Positions 1 to 4,743 of a DNA stretch of 5,704 nt are shown here, in pieces. The notes beneath the pieces were generated by a model. It was not told the DNA's origin. It did not search any database and saw only the letters and a list, made by a program, of their open reading frames with translations. Every line of letters begins with the position of its first letter. Position 1 is the stretch's first letter. Both the position numbers and the translations under genes were made by a program. Source of the stretch: Actinomycetota bacterium (GTDB lineage: Bacteria; Actinomycetota; Geothermincolia; Geothermincolales; RBG-13-55-18); NCBI GenBank assembly GCA_028275245.1, contig JAPWVA010000093.1, forward strand, positions 1 to 5,704, read 5' to 3'.

Positions 1-745
1 CCTGCCGTGCCTGGTTCAGTGCCATCCTGGCCGCTCGGAGCCTCTTGCCCAGGAACCTTTCGGCGAAATCCACGGCCAGGGAGAGGCATTCCTGGTCCTC
101 CGCCTCCTCCCTGTCGATCCGGCGCAGCTCTTGCCCGAGGAGCCACTCCGCCCTGGTTATAACGCCGAAGGTCATAAGCGGAAGCCGGCCCCGGCCCCCC
201 TCCGACTTCAGACACCTTTCGCAAACGATGCCTCCTTCCTCCAGGTCCAGGGCCACGCTCGACCCCTCAGGCCTTTCCCCACAGTGTAGGCAACGGCCCA
301 GGTGGGGCCGATAACCCACTAAGGCGCAGAATTTCAGGAGGAAAGCTGCAGTCAGCGGCAGGGGGGGACCGCTTTCCATCGCCTTCAGGGAGATGCAAAG
401 GGCGGTATAGAGGCGGGGGATTACCTGGCCCTCCTCCACCCCCCTCTCCACCGCCTCCAGGATCGCTTCCCCGAAGAGGTACCTCCAGAAGTCCTCCCGG
501 ATTCCCGGATGGGGGTCCAGGACCTCCGCCCCGGTGACCGTGTGTAGGTTGCGGCCCCGGTGGAGCACCACCTTGACTCGGTTGAAGGGCTCCAGCCGCC
601 CACCGAACTTGCTCTTGGTCCTCCGGATGCCCTTGGCCACCGCCCGGATGATGCCCGAGCCAGGGGTGAGGAGCACCAGGATGCGGTCGGCCTCACCTAG
701 GTCATAGGCCCTGAGGATTACCGCCTCCTCCTTCACGGTGGCCAA
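1..745 (-). CDS. recO: DNA repair protein RecO (3' end cut by window edge)
   Basis: RecO is the cytoplasmic recombination mediator that works with RecR to load RecA on SSB-coated single-stranded DNA and to anneal strands. The reading frame gives 248 codons without a stop, so nearly the whole protein (usually about 240-260 aa) is present and the stop must lie just left of the window. The N-terminal OB-fold part contains EEAVILRAYDLGEADRI (residues 6-22) followed by AKGIRRTKSKFGGRLEPF (37-54), both typical of the family. A zinc-binding four-cysteine set follows in the C-terminal half: C152-x2-C155 and C175-x2-C178. The start is read as TTG at 743-745. It gives the family-typical N-terminus MATVKEEAVILR and lies 12 bases after the GGAGGAG at the end of uppS. 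GTG at 734-736 is the alternative, but is farther from that site. The gap to uppS is nine bases, so the two genes are probably co-transcribed and translationally coupled. Confidence 0.93.
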   Translation of the reverse strand, partial: MATVKEEAVILRAYDLGEADRILVLLTPGSGIIRAVAKGIRRTKSKFGGRLEPFNRVKVVLHRGRNLHTVTGAEVLDPHPGIREDFWRYLFGEAILEAVERGVEEGQVIPRLYTALCISLKAMESGPPLPLTAAFLLKFCALVGYRPHLGRCLHCGERPEGSSVALDLEEGGIVCERCLKSEGGRGRLPLMTFGVITRAEWLLGQELRRIDREEAEDQECLSLAVDFAERFLGKRLRAARMALNQARQ

Positions 746-754
746 GGCGACCGA

Positions 755-1492
755 CTACTCCTCCTTCACCCTGCCGAACTTCCTCTCCCTCCGCTGGTAT
801 TCCCGGATGGCCTCCGCGAGGTGCCGGCGGCGGAAATCCGGCCACAGGACTTCGGTGCAGTATATCTCGGTATAGGCTAGCTCCCATAGCAGGAAATTGC
901 TGATGCGCATCTCCCCTGCGGTCCGGATGAGGAGGTCGGGGTCGGGCATGTCGGGCAGGTAGAGGTATTTCCTGAAGGTCTCCTCGTCGAGGTCACGAGG
1001 GTCGAGCCTGCCCTCCCTCGCCTCGGCGCAGACCCGGCGCACCGCGTCCACTATCTCGGCCCTCCCCCCGTAGTTGAAGGCGATGTTGAGTTGCATGCCA
1101 GTGTTGTTCCTGGTGAGATTGGTGGCGTCGTCGATGGCTTTGAGGGTGGAGGGAGGTATGCGGTCCCGCCTGCCCAGGTGACGGATGCGGATATTGCGGC
1201 GGTGGAATTCCTCCACCCTCTGCTCCAGGAGGTTGCGGTTGAAGCTCATGAGGAATTGGACCTCGTTCTCCGGGCGGTTCCAGTTCTCGGTGGAGAAGGC
1301 GAAGAGGGTAAGGGCCTCTATGCCCCACTCGGAAGCCGCCCGCACCACGTCGGTGATGGCCGCCTCGCCCGCCTTGTGCCCGGCTATCCTGGGCAGGTTG
1401 CGGCGGGTGGCCCAGCGGCCGTTGCCGTCCATGATGATGGCCACGTGGCGGGGCAGCTCTCCCTCGGGCCTGGGTATGTACTCATCTTCCAT
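755..1492 (-). CDS. uppS: Isoprenyl transferase (undecaprenyl diphosphate synthase)
   Basis: This cis-prenyltransferase condenses isopentenyl diphosphate units onto farnesyl diphosphate to make the C55 lipid carrier for peptidoglycan and other wall polymers. It acts at the cytoplasmic side of the membrane. The 245-aa product has the usual family length. It shows HVAIIMDGNGRWA (residues 16-28, with catalytic Asp22 and the phosphate-binding GNGR), FAFSTENWNRP (64-74), FNYGGRAEI (139-147) and DLLIRTAGE plus ISNFLLWELAYTE (186-209), the conserved C-terminal diphosphate and dimer region. The ATG at 1490-1492 is the first possible start, because an in-frame TGA lies only two codons upstream. No purine-rich ribosome site precedes it, whereas a TATACT box does. 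recO follows nine bases after the stop, and this uppS-recO pairing is common in Gram-positive bacteria. A dehydrodolichyl-type product of another chain length cannot be excluded from sequence. Confidence 0.97.
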   Translation of the reverse strand: MEDEYIPRPEGELPRHVAIIMDGNGRWATRRNLPRIAGHKAGEAAITDVVRAASEWGIEALTLFAFSTENWNRPENEVQFLMSFNRNLLEQRVEEFHRRNIRIRHLGRRDRIPPSTLKAIDDATNLTRNNTGMQLNIAFNYGGRAEIVDAVRRVCAEAREGRLDPRDLDEETFRKYLYLPDMPDPDLLIRTAGEMRISNFLLWELAYTEIYCTEVLWPDFRRRHLAEAIREYQRRERKFGRVKEE

Positions 1493-1500
1493 GGCTCATA

Positions 1501-1506
1501 AGTATA
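1501..1506 (-). promoter_or_regulatory. Putative -10 box of uppS-recO operon
   Basis: Read on the minus strand the hexamer is TATACT, one mismatch from the sigma-A consensus TATAAT. Eight bases separate it from the uppS ATG, so transcription would begin at or within two or three bases of the start codon. No good -35 hexamer is seen 16-18 bases upstream, where the minus strand reads ATTTCC or nearby. The absence of a ribosome-binding site fits a leaderless transcript. Confidence 0.5.
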
Positions 1507-1511
1507 ACAAC

Positions 1512-1536
1512 CGGGCGGGGGCCGGAAATTCCCGCC
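1512..1536 (-). terminator. Possible weak intrinsic terminator after the cysteine protein gene
   Basis: GGCGGG and CCCGCC (1531-1536 and 1514-1519) form a 6-bp GC stem with an 11-base loop on the minus strand. The bases after it read CGGTTGTTATACTT, which is only partly U-rich. It would end the transcript of the upstream small gene and partly overlaps the uppS promoter region. The weak U-tract makes this tentative. Confidence 0.28.
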
Positions 1537-1668
1537 GGGATATCCTCCTTGCCGGGGCGCAGGTCAAGGGTATCTCCGCGGCCTCCCGCTGCCTGTCCCT
1601 CCGGAACCACGGCATCACCACACCGGGTATCATCCGTAATGGGCCTTTTCCCTCCTCCACCGGTGGCA

Positions 1669-1911
1669 TCAACCCGCCTCGCCTTCCCCGCTTCCCGCCT
1701 CCTCCCCAGCACGTGCTCCCCTGGATCCCTCCTGCTGCTTGAAGATGATCCTCTGTAGGGCATAGACCCCCAGGATGGAGATGGCGCAGCTCTTCTGGGG
1801 GGGCATCTTGGAGGTGGGGATGTAGAGAGCGCACTCGTCGTTGCAAGGGGACAGGGCTCCCGGGATGGAGGAAACCCGGAAGGGACAGTAGGTGTTGGGC
1901 ACGTTCCCCAT
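1669..1911 (-). CDS. Small four-cysteine protein of unknown function
   Basis: This 80-aa product matches no family I recognise. Reality is supported by a strong ribosome site (AAAGGAGG, six bases before the ATG) and by a natural N-terminal part. That part contains TYCPFR (C9), PCNDECALYIP (C23 and C27), KSCAISILGVYALQRIIF (C42) and ends near residue 60. The spacing C9-x13-C23-x3-C27-x14-C42 would suit one Zn or Fe-S site, which is inference. The segment CAISILGVYALQRIIF (42-57) is hydrophobic or amphipathic and may be a packing helix rather than a membrane span. The last 20 residues are a Gly/Glu/Ala/Arg-rich low-complexity tail that may be disordered. It is read in the same direction as uppS, about 180 bases upstream, and divergently from the sigma factor gene. 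The 1912-2346 spacer may carry its control signals. Confidence 0.72.
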   Translation of the reverse strand: MGNVPNTYCPFRVSSIPGALSPCNDECALYIPTSKMPPQKSCAISILGVYALQRIIFKQQEGSRGARAGEEAGSGEGEAG

Positions 1912-1917
1912 GAAAGT

Positions 1918-1926
1918 CCTCCTTTC
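1918..1926 (-). promoter_or_regulatory. Ribosome-binding site of the cysteine protein gene
   Basis: On the minus strand AAAGGAGGA lies six bases (from GGAGG) before the ATG at 1909-1911. It is a near-perfect complement of the 16S rRNA 3' end. It decides the start and is the main proof that this small gene is translated. Confidence 0.75.
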
Positions 1927-1932
1927 AAGGAA

Positions 1933-1961
1933 AACGAACTTGACGGCGACTTCGGTTCGTT
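1933..1961. promoter_or_regulatory. Inverted repeat AACGAAC-N15-GTTCGTT, possible operator
   Basis: Two perfect 7-bp inverted arms (1933-1939 and 1955-1961) are 22 bp apart start to start, close to two helical turns, as expected for a dimeric regulator bound on one DNA face. The repeat lies just upstream of the cysteine protein ribosome site, inside the only AT-rich patch of the spacer. A TTGACG (1940-1945) between the arms and a TATTTT (1961-1966) could make a weak plus-strand promoter with a short 15-bp spacer. As RNA, the arms could also form a hairpin. Confidence 0.35.
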
Positions 1962-1978
1962 ATTTTCCTAAATGTTAC

Positions 1979-2044
1979 CACAGGGGTGGGATGGGGAAGT
2001 TCACCCCAGCCCTATCGACCCGCCGCTGCGAAGCGGCTCCTGTG
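1979..2044. repeat. Inverted repeats that fold as a three-way junction
   Basis: CACAGG (1979-1984) pairs with CCTGTG (2039-2044). Inside lie two hairpins: TGGGG/CCCCA (1992-1996 with 2004-2008) and the perfect GCCGCT-GCGA-AGCGGC (2022-2037). Read on the plus strand the latter has a GNRA tetraloop, which favours that direction for an RNA. No known riboswitch or small-RNA consensus was recognised. It may belong to a longer structured element reaching to about 2300. Confidence 0.4.
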
Positions 2045-2062
2045 TGAAATTGGGGAAGGCTA

Positions 2063-2162
2063 GGGTGGGGCACTGTCCTGGGGAACGATAAGCCGGAACC
2101 GGGGGCGGCCCGCGGTCGCCCTTGTCATATCCGCCCTGCCGGGAGGAAACCCAGGACCACCC
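2063..2162. repeat. Long-range 8-bp stem closing a GC-rich domain
   Basis: GTCCTGGG (2075-2082) is exactly complementary to CCCAGGAC (2150-2157). GGGTG (2063-2067) and CACCC (2158-2162) add a second stem outside it. The enclosed segment holds the hairpin GGGCG/CGCCC (2103-2107 with 2117-2121). GGGCGG (2103-2108) can also pair instead with CCGCCC (2131-2136). No coding frame here looks like a protein. Confidence 0.38.
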
Positions 2163-2199
2163 CGTTGAGGCTCCGGGCAAAGCCGGGTGGGATCCACCC
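2157..2199. repeat. Two mutually exclusive stems sharing GGGTGG
   Basis: GGGTGG (2185-2190) can pair with CCACCC on its left (2157-2162) or with CCACCC on its right (2194-2199). In the left pairing an inner GGCT/AGCC stem (2169-2172 with 2181-2184) also forms. In the right pairing the loop is only GAT. Such an either-or arrangement is the layout of attenuators and riboswitch expression platforms, but no U-tract follows. Confidence 0.38.
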
Positions 2200-2224
2200 C
2201 TGGCTGGGGGCGAATCACCTCGAA

Positions 2225-2266
2225 GGGGGAGGAGGAGTCTCCCCCGGAAAGGGGGCTCAAGGCCCC
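2225..2266. repeat. Cascade of alternative GC hairpins
   Basis: Four neighbouring segments can pair in turn: GGGGGAG (2225-2231) with CTCCCCC (2239-2245), CCCCC (2241-2245) with GGGGG (2251-2255) around GGAAA, and GGGGC (2252-2256) with GCCCC (2262-2266). Each pairing excludes its neighbour. The block ends about 40 bases before the TATAAT box upstream of the sigma gene. Confidence 0.38.
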
Positions 2267-2288
2267 TTGCCCTGCTCAAGGTAACCTC

Positions 2289-2300
2289 CGGCCAAGGCCG
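2289..2300. promoter_or_regulatory. Inverted repeat next to the sigma gene promoter
   Basis: CGGCC-AA-GGCCG is a short perfect inverted repeat lying in the spacer just upstream of the -10 box at 2306. Its position would suit an operator or activator site. At this GC content a 5-bp arm can arise by chance. Confidence 0.22.
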
Positions 2301-2305
2301 ACCGT

Positions 2306-2311
2306 TATAAT
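2306..2311 (+). promoter_or_regulatory. -10 box upstream of sigma factor gene
   Basis: TATAAT matches the housekeeping sigma consensus exactly in an otherwise GC-rich region. It would start a transcript near 2318 with a leader of about 29 bases. The hexamer 17 bases upstream is AACCTC, unlike TTGACA. The promoter may therefore need an activator, or the AAC there may be an ECF-type -35 element used for autoregulation, which is speculative. Confidence 0.55.
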
Positions 2312-2333
2312 AGTTGGTGATTTGCATGGTCTT

Positions 2334-2340
2334 GAGGAGG
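2334..2340 (+). promoter_or_regulatory. Ribosome-binding site of the sigma factor gene
   Basis: GAGGAGG ends six bases before TTG 2347. This ideal spacing selects TTG 2347 over the in-frame starts at 2314, 2317, 2326 and 2332, which lie upstream of or inside the site. Confidence 0.7.
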
Positions 2341-2346
2341 AACGTT

Positions 2347-2928
2347 TTGGCCCAGACGTGGCGGGACAGCACCTGCGATGACGATCGCGAGCTAATACAG
2401 CGTGCCCGAGAAGACCAGGAGGCCTTCGGTAGGCTTTACCAGAAATACCTCAAAATGGTTTATAACTACGTTTACTACCGGGTCGGGCACGTGGAAGAGG
2501 CCGAGGACATCACGGAGAGCGTTTTCCTCCACGCGTTGCTCAACTTCCGCAGATACCAGGACCGCGGTCTTCCCTTCTCCGCCTGGCTCATGAAGATCGC
2601 CCACAATTTGGTAGCCAACTGGTACCGGCGGGAGGGCAGGGGCATCCGGGTCCCCATGGATTCCGAGGACACAGGGGAGCTGGCCTCCCAGTTCCCTTCC
2701 CCTGAGGAGGTGGTGGAGGCCAGGGAGGACTCGGAGAGGATACTCCGACTGATAAGGGAGCTACCGGAGGAAAGGCAACAGGCCCTCATCCTGCGCTATG
2801 CGGCGGGGCTCAAGCACCGTGAGATAGGCGAGGTGATGGGCAAAAGCACCACCGCCGTGAAGGTCCTCCTGCACCGGACCGTGGCCGCGCTGGGCAGGCG
2901 TATGCGGGCGGAGGAGGGATTGGAGTGA
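2347..2928 (+). CDS. RNA polymerase sigma factor, ECF-like sigma-70 family
   Basis: This 193-aa protein has only sigma regions 2 and 4, as in extracytoplasmic-function sigma factors. It would direct RNA polymerase to a specific promoter set. Region 2 spans about residues 27-95: AFGRLYQKYLKMVYNYVYYRV, then HVEEAEDITESVF (the conserved region 2.2 core-binding segment) and FSAWLMKIAHNLVANWYRR (2.3-2.4, -10 recognition). A linker of some 40 residues with acidic stretches follows. Region 4 is at about 138-185: ELPEERQQALILRYAAGLKHREIGEVM then GKSTTAVKVLLHRTVAALG, the helix-turn-helix for the -35 element. The start is TTG 2347, six bases after GAGGAGG. In-frame starts farther upstream would add up to 11 residues. 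The stop overlaps the next gene (GTGA), so a membrane-protein partner is made with it. The exact ECF group and the inducing signal cannot be told from the sequence. Confidence 0.92.
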   Translation: MAQTWRDSTCDDDRELIQRAREDQEAFGRLYQKYLKMVYNYVYYRVGHVEEAEDITESVFLHALLNFRRYQDRGLPFSAWLMKIAHNLVANWYRREGRGIRVPMDSEDTGELASQFPSPEEVVEAREDSERILRLIRELPEERQQALILRYAAGLKHREIGEVMGKSTTAVKVLLHRTVAALGRRMRAEEGLE

Positions 2929-3224
2929 AGCCGAGAGGTGATGGATCGGTGAGGGCGAGCTACCGCGAGGCGGCCCGGAAGATCAGGCAGGCGCTGAGGC
3001 CCATGGAGCCGCGGCAGGAGTTCTCCCGGCGCTTGGAGGACCTCTGCCGTAGCATGGGGGCGGAGGAGGTGCTCCTAGAGATCTGGGAGAAGCAGGAGGA
3101 GAACCGGAAGAGGCACTACCTCATCGGGGGGGCTATATTCTCCGCTCTTCCCTTCATGGGAATGGTCGCCTACGCCCTGAGCCGGTATATTAGCAGGAGA
3201 AGGGCGGTTCCCGTCGGGGCCTGA
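2925..3224 (+). CDS. Small single-pass membrane protein, possible anti-sigma partner
   Basis: I do not recognise a named family for this 99-aa product. Residues 1-64 are charged and mostly helical, including RQALRPMEPRQEFSRRLEDL (21-40), and are followed by one hydrophobic span, about 66-86 (YLIGGAIFSALPFMGMVAYAL). A short basic tail (SRYISRRR) comes after it. The charge pattern does not settle topology, because basic residues flank the span on both sides. The GTG start overlaps the sigma factor stop by four bases (GTGA) and has GGAGGAGGG seven bases before it, a clear sign of coupled translation. Membrane proteins in this position usually hold the sigma factor inactive. However, the zinc anti-sigma motif HxxxCxxC is absent (only C41), so the role is inference. 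GTG 2949 is an alternative, shorter start. Confidence 0.78.
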   Translation: MKPRGDGSVRASYREAARKIRQALRPMEPRQEFSRRLEDLCRSMGAEEVLLEIWEKQEENRKRHYLIGGAIFSALPFMGMVAYALSRYISRRRAVPVGA

Positions 3225-3232
3225 GACAGCGC

Positions 3233-3259
3233 GGCGAGGTAGTAAGGCTGCCCCTCGCC
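3233..3259 (+). terminator. Perfect 7-bp hairpin after the sigma operon
   Basis: GGCGAGG (3233-3239) pairs exactly with CCTCGCC (3253-3259) around a 13-base loop, nine bases after the stop of the membrane protein gene. It may end or attenuate the sigma transcript. No run of T follows, so a Rho-independent terminator is not proven, and read-through into the acyl carrier protein gene is possible. Confidence 0.35.
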
Positions 3260-3298
3260 TGTGGTCGTTCCCGCTCGATTCGCTTACGGGGGAAGGAG

Positions 3299-3553
3299 AT
3301 GGGCAAAAGAGAAGAGGTCTTCGACGTAGTCCGTAGGGCCCTGGCGGAAGCCTTAGAGCTCCCGGAAGACGAGATAAAATGGGATTCCCGCTTCAAGGAG
3401 GACCTGGAGGCGGACTCCCTGGATCTGGTGGAGCTGCTGCTGGAGATGGAACGGGTTTACGGTTTCAAGGTGGAGGACGAGGAGGCCAAGGGGCTGAAGA
3501 CGGTAGGGGACGCCGTGGGGCTCATCCTACGCAAGGTGGCGGCCTCCGCTTGA
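3299..3553 (+). CDS. acpP: Acyl carrier protein
   Basis: This 84-aa acidic protein carries acyl chains as thioesters on a 4'-phosphopantetheine arm in the cytoplasm. The attachment site is Ser40 within EADSLDLVELLLEME (38-52), the family signature DSL(D)xVEL. Helix 1 is at about 3-19 (KREEVFDVVRRALAEAL). The end, GLKTVGDAVGLILRKV (65-80), matches the usual TVGDxVxxI helix. Length is normal, slightly longer than the 77-80 aa of fatty-acid ACPs. The ATG at 3299 directly abuts GGAAGGAG, an unusually tight ribosome-site spacing, but no better start exists. No fatty acid synthase gene is nearby. The downstream neighbours are acyl-CoA dehydratase activase relatives, so this copy may serve a dedicated pathway rather than bulk lipid synthesis. 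The symbol is by family only. Confidence 0.93.
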   Translation: MGKREEVFDVVRRALAEALELPEDEIKWDSRFKEDLEADSLDLVELLLEMERVYGFKVEDEEAKGLKTVGDAVGLILRKVAASA

Positions 3554-3564
3554 TGGGGGAGACG

Positions 3565-3635
3565 GTACCCGGGACAGGGTCCCGGGGAACCGAGAGGCAG
3601 GGGCGCCCCTCTACCGGGATTGGGGAAACCCGGTA
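3565..3635 (+). repeat. Hairpin block between acyl carrier protein and COG3580 genes
   Basis: The 106-base gap holds a perfect 8-bp stem CCCGGGAC-AGG-GTCCCGGG (3568-3586, with outer GGT/ACC). A middle stem AGAGG/CCTCT (3593-3597 with 3608-3612) follows, around the palindrome GGGGCGCCCC. Last is a perfect 7-bp stem TACCGGG/CCCGGTA (3612-3618 with 3629-3635). No T-run follows any of them. Likely roles are mRNA processing or stability, attenuation, or an unrecognised leader element for the downstream genes. Confidence 0.42.
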
Positions 3636-3659
3636 TCCTCAGCGTGACGGGGGTGGCTC

Positions 3660-4673
3660 GTGAGTAAGTGGAAAGAAAATCCCTTGAGGATAGGGATCCC
3701 TGGAGGCCTTCTTTACTATCGCTACGGGAGGCTCTGGAGGTCCTTCCTGGAGGAGCTGGGAGCCGAGGTGGTGGAGTCGGGGGAGACCACCCGTTCCATC
3801 CTCAGCTCCGGGGTGAGTAAGGCCGAGAACGAGAGCTGCCTCCCGGTCAAGGTCTTTTACGGCCACGTCCTGGCCCTCAAGGACAAGGTGGACGCCCTCT
3901 TCGTCCCCCGGGTGGTAAGCGTGAAACGCAAGACTCACACTTGCCCCAAAATGCTGGGCCTTCCTGACCTGGCCCGGGCAGCCTGCGAGGACCAGGTACC
4001 GGTCATAGCCCCTACCATAGATTTCCGGACCGGATTTTGGAGCAACTACCACGCCGTTTACTCCACCGGCAGGATGTTCACCGGTTCGCTCTCAAGGATC
4101 GCCTGGGCCGGGCTCAAGGCCTGGGGAGACTACCGCCGGTACCAGCGTAGCCTGCAGCAAGGCCTTTTTCCCCGGGGGAAGCTGGAGATCGACCCATCCC
4201 AGCGGTTGTGCAGCGGCAATGACCTGACGGTGGCGGTGATAGGCCACCATTACAACGTTTACGACACCTTCACCACCATGTCACTGCTGGACCGCCTCCG
4301 TTCCATGGGGGTGGACGTGGTCACCGCCGACATGATCCCCGGAAAGCTAGCGGAAAGGGAGTTGGCCCGCTTACCCAAGCCCCTTTACTGGAGCTACGAG
4401 GAGGAGATAGTGGGAGCCATCTTGGCCTGCTCGCGTTACCGTTTGGTGAACGGGATAATATTCATAATCTCGTTCCCCTGCGGGCCCGATTCCATCGTAC
4501 GCGTCATATGCGAGCAGGAGAACCGGAGGCTGGGAGGCCCCCCCATGATGACCATGGTCATCGACGAGCACACGGGCGAGAGCGGGTTTCTCACCCGCAT
4601 AGAGGCCTTTGTGGACATGCTCCGGCGCCGGGCCGGGAGCCGGGTGAGGGAGGAGGTGCCCTCCCCCGCTTGA
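3660..4673 (+). CDS. COG3580 / DUF2229 acyl-CoA dehydratase activase-related protein
   Basis: This 337-aa protein is the stand-alone form of the DUF2229 domain found at the C-terminal side of large CoA-enzyme activases. Those are relatives of the ATP-driven activators of 2-hydroxyglutaryl-CoA dehydratase and benzoyl-CoA reductase. The start shows RIGIPGGLLYYRYGRLWRSF (10-29) and ENESCLPVKVFYGHV (56-70, C60 with PxK), followed by KTHTCPKMLGLPD (91-103, C95). Near the end SFPCGPDS (271-278, C274) and IDEHTGESGFLTRIEAFVDM (301-320) are near-perfect family signatures. The conserved cysteines could ligate an iron-sulfur cluster, which is inference. The GTG start has GGGGGTG four bases upstream, able to pair with the anti-Shine-Dalgarno through one G-U wobble. 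It lies in the same order as the COG3581 gene that follows, and the pair likely forms one complex. The reaction is unknown. Confidence 0.88.
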   Translation: MSKWKENPLRIGIPGGLLYYRYGRLWRSFLEELGAEVVESGETTRSILSSGVSKAENESCLPVKVFYGHVLALKDKVDALFVPRVVSVKRKTHTCPKMLGLPDLARAACEDQVPVIAPTIDFRTGFWSNYHAVYSTGRMFTGSLSRIAWAGLKAWGDYRRYQRSLQQGLFPRGKLEIDPSQRLCSGNDLTVAVIGHHYNVYDTFTTMSLLDRLRSMGVDVVTADMIPGKLAERELARLPKPLYWSYEEEIVGAILACSRYRLVNGIIFIISFPCGPDSIVRVICEQENRRLGGPPMMTMVIDEHTGESGFLTRIEAFVDMLRRRAGSRVREEVPSPA

Positions 4674-4743
4674 GTTTTCCGGGTGTGTTCGTGATGGACC
4701 TTTCCCGGTCTTGCCACGGGATCGGAACGGGGGTGGATCGAAG

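Noticed and set aside
421..696. 91-codon minus-strand frame inside recO
   Set aside because: Shadow frame with Arg/Ser/Trp-rich composition; the RecO frame explains this DNA fully.
1657..1666. Palindrome CCACCGGTGG beside the cysteine gene stop
   Set aside because: A single 10-bp palindrome in GC-rich DNA is expected by chance, and no partner site or T-run is seen.
1091..1742. Long plus-strand frames opposite uppS
   Set aside because: They are antisense to the clearly conserved UppS frame, have no family features, and arise from GC-rich codon bias.
1482..1928. 148-codon minus-strand frame overlapping the cysteine protein gene and the uppS start
   Set aside because: Its start lies next to the ribosome site used by the 80-aa frame, with poor spacing, and the product is low-complexity Pro/Ser/Arg.
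2083..2099. Minus strand CCGGCTTATCG as the 3' end of RNase P RNA
   Set aside because: The other conserved RNase P parts (GAGGAAAGTCCGGGC, ACAGAA) are absent on this strand, so the match is probably chance.
2052..2100. Possible cobalamin riboswitch (GGGGAAGGC then CGATAAGCCGGAA)
   Set aside because: The strongly conserved B12 box (AGYCAGGAGACC) and the upstream core segments are missing, so the resemblance is too partial.
2001..2372. 123-codon minus-strand open frame in the structured spacer
   Set aside because: Pro/Arg/Gly-rich translation without domain character, overlapping the sigma gene start and its promoter; typical spurious frame in GC-rich DNA.
3639..4052. 137-codon minus-strand frame opposite the COG3580 gene
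   Set aside because: Antisense shadow of a gene with clear family signatures.
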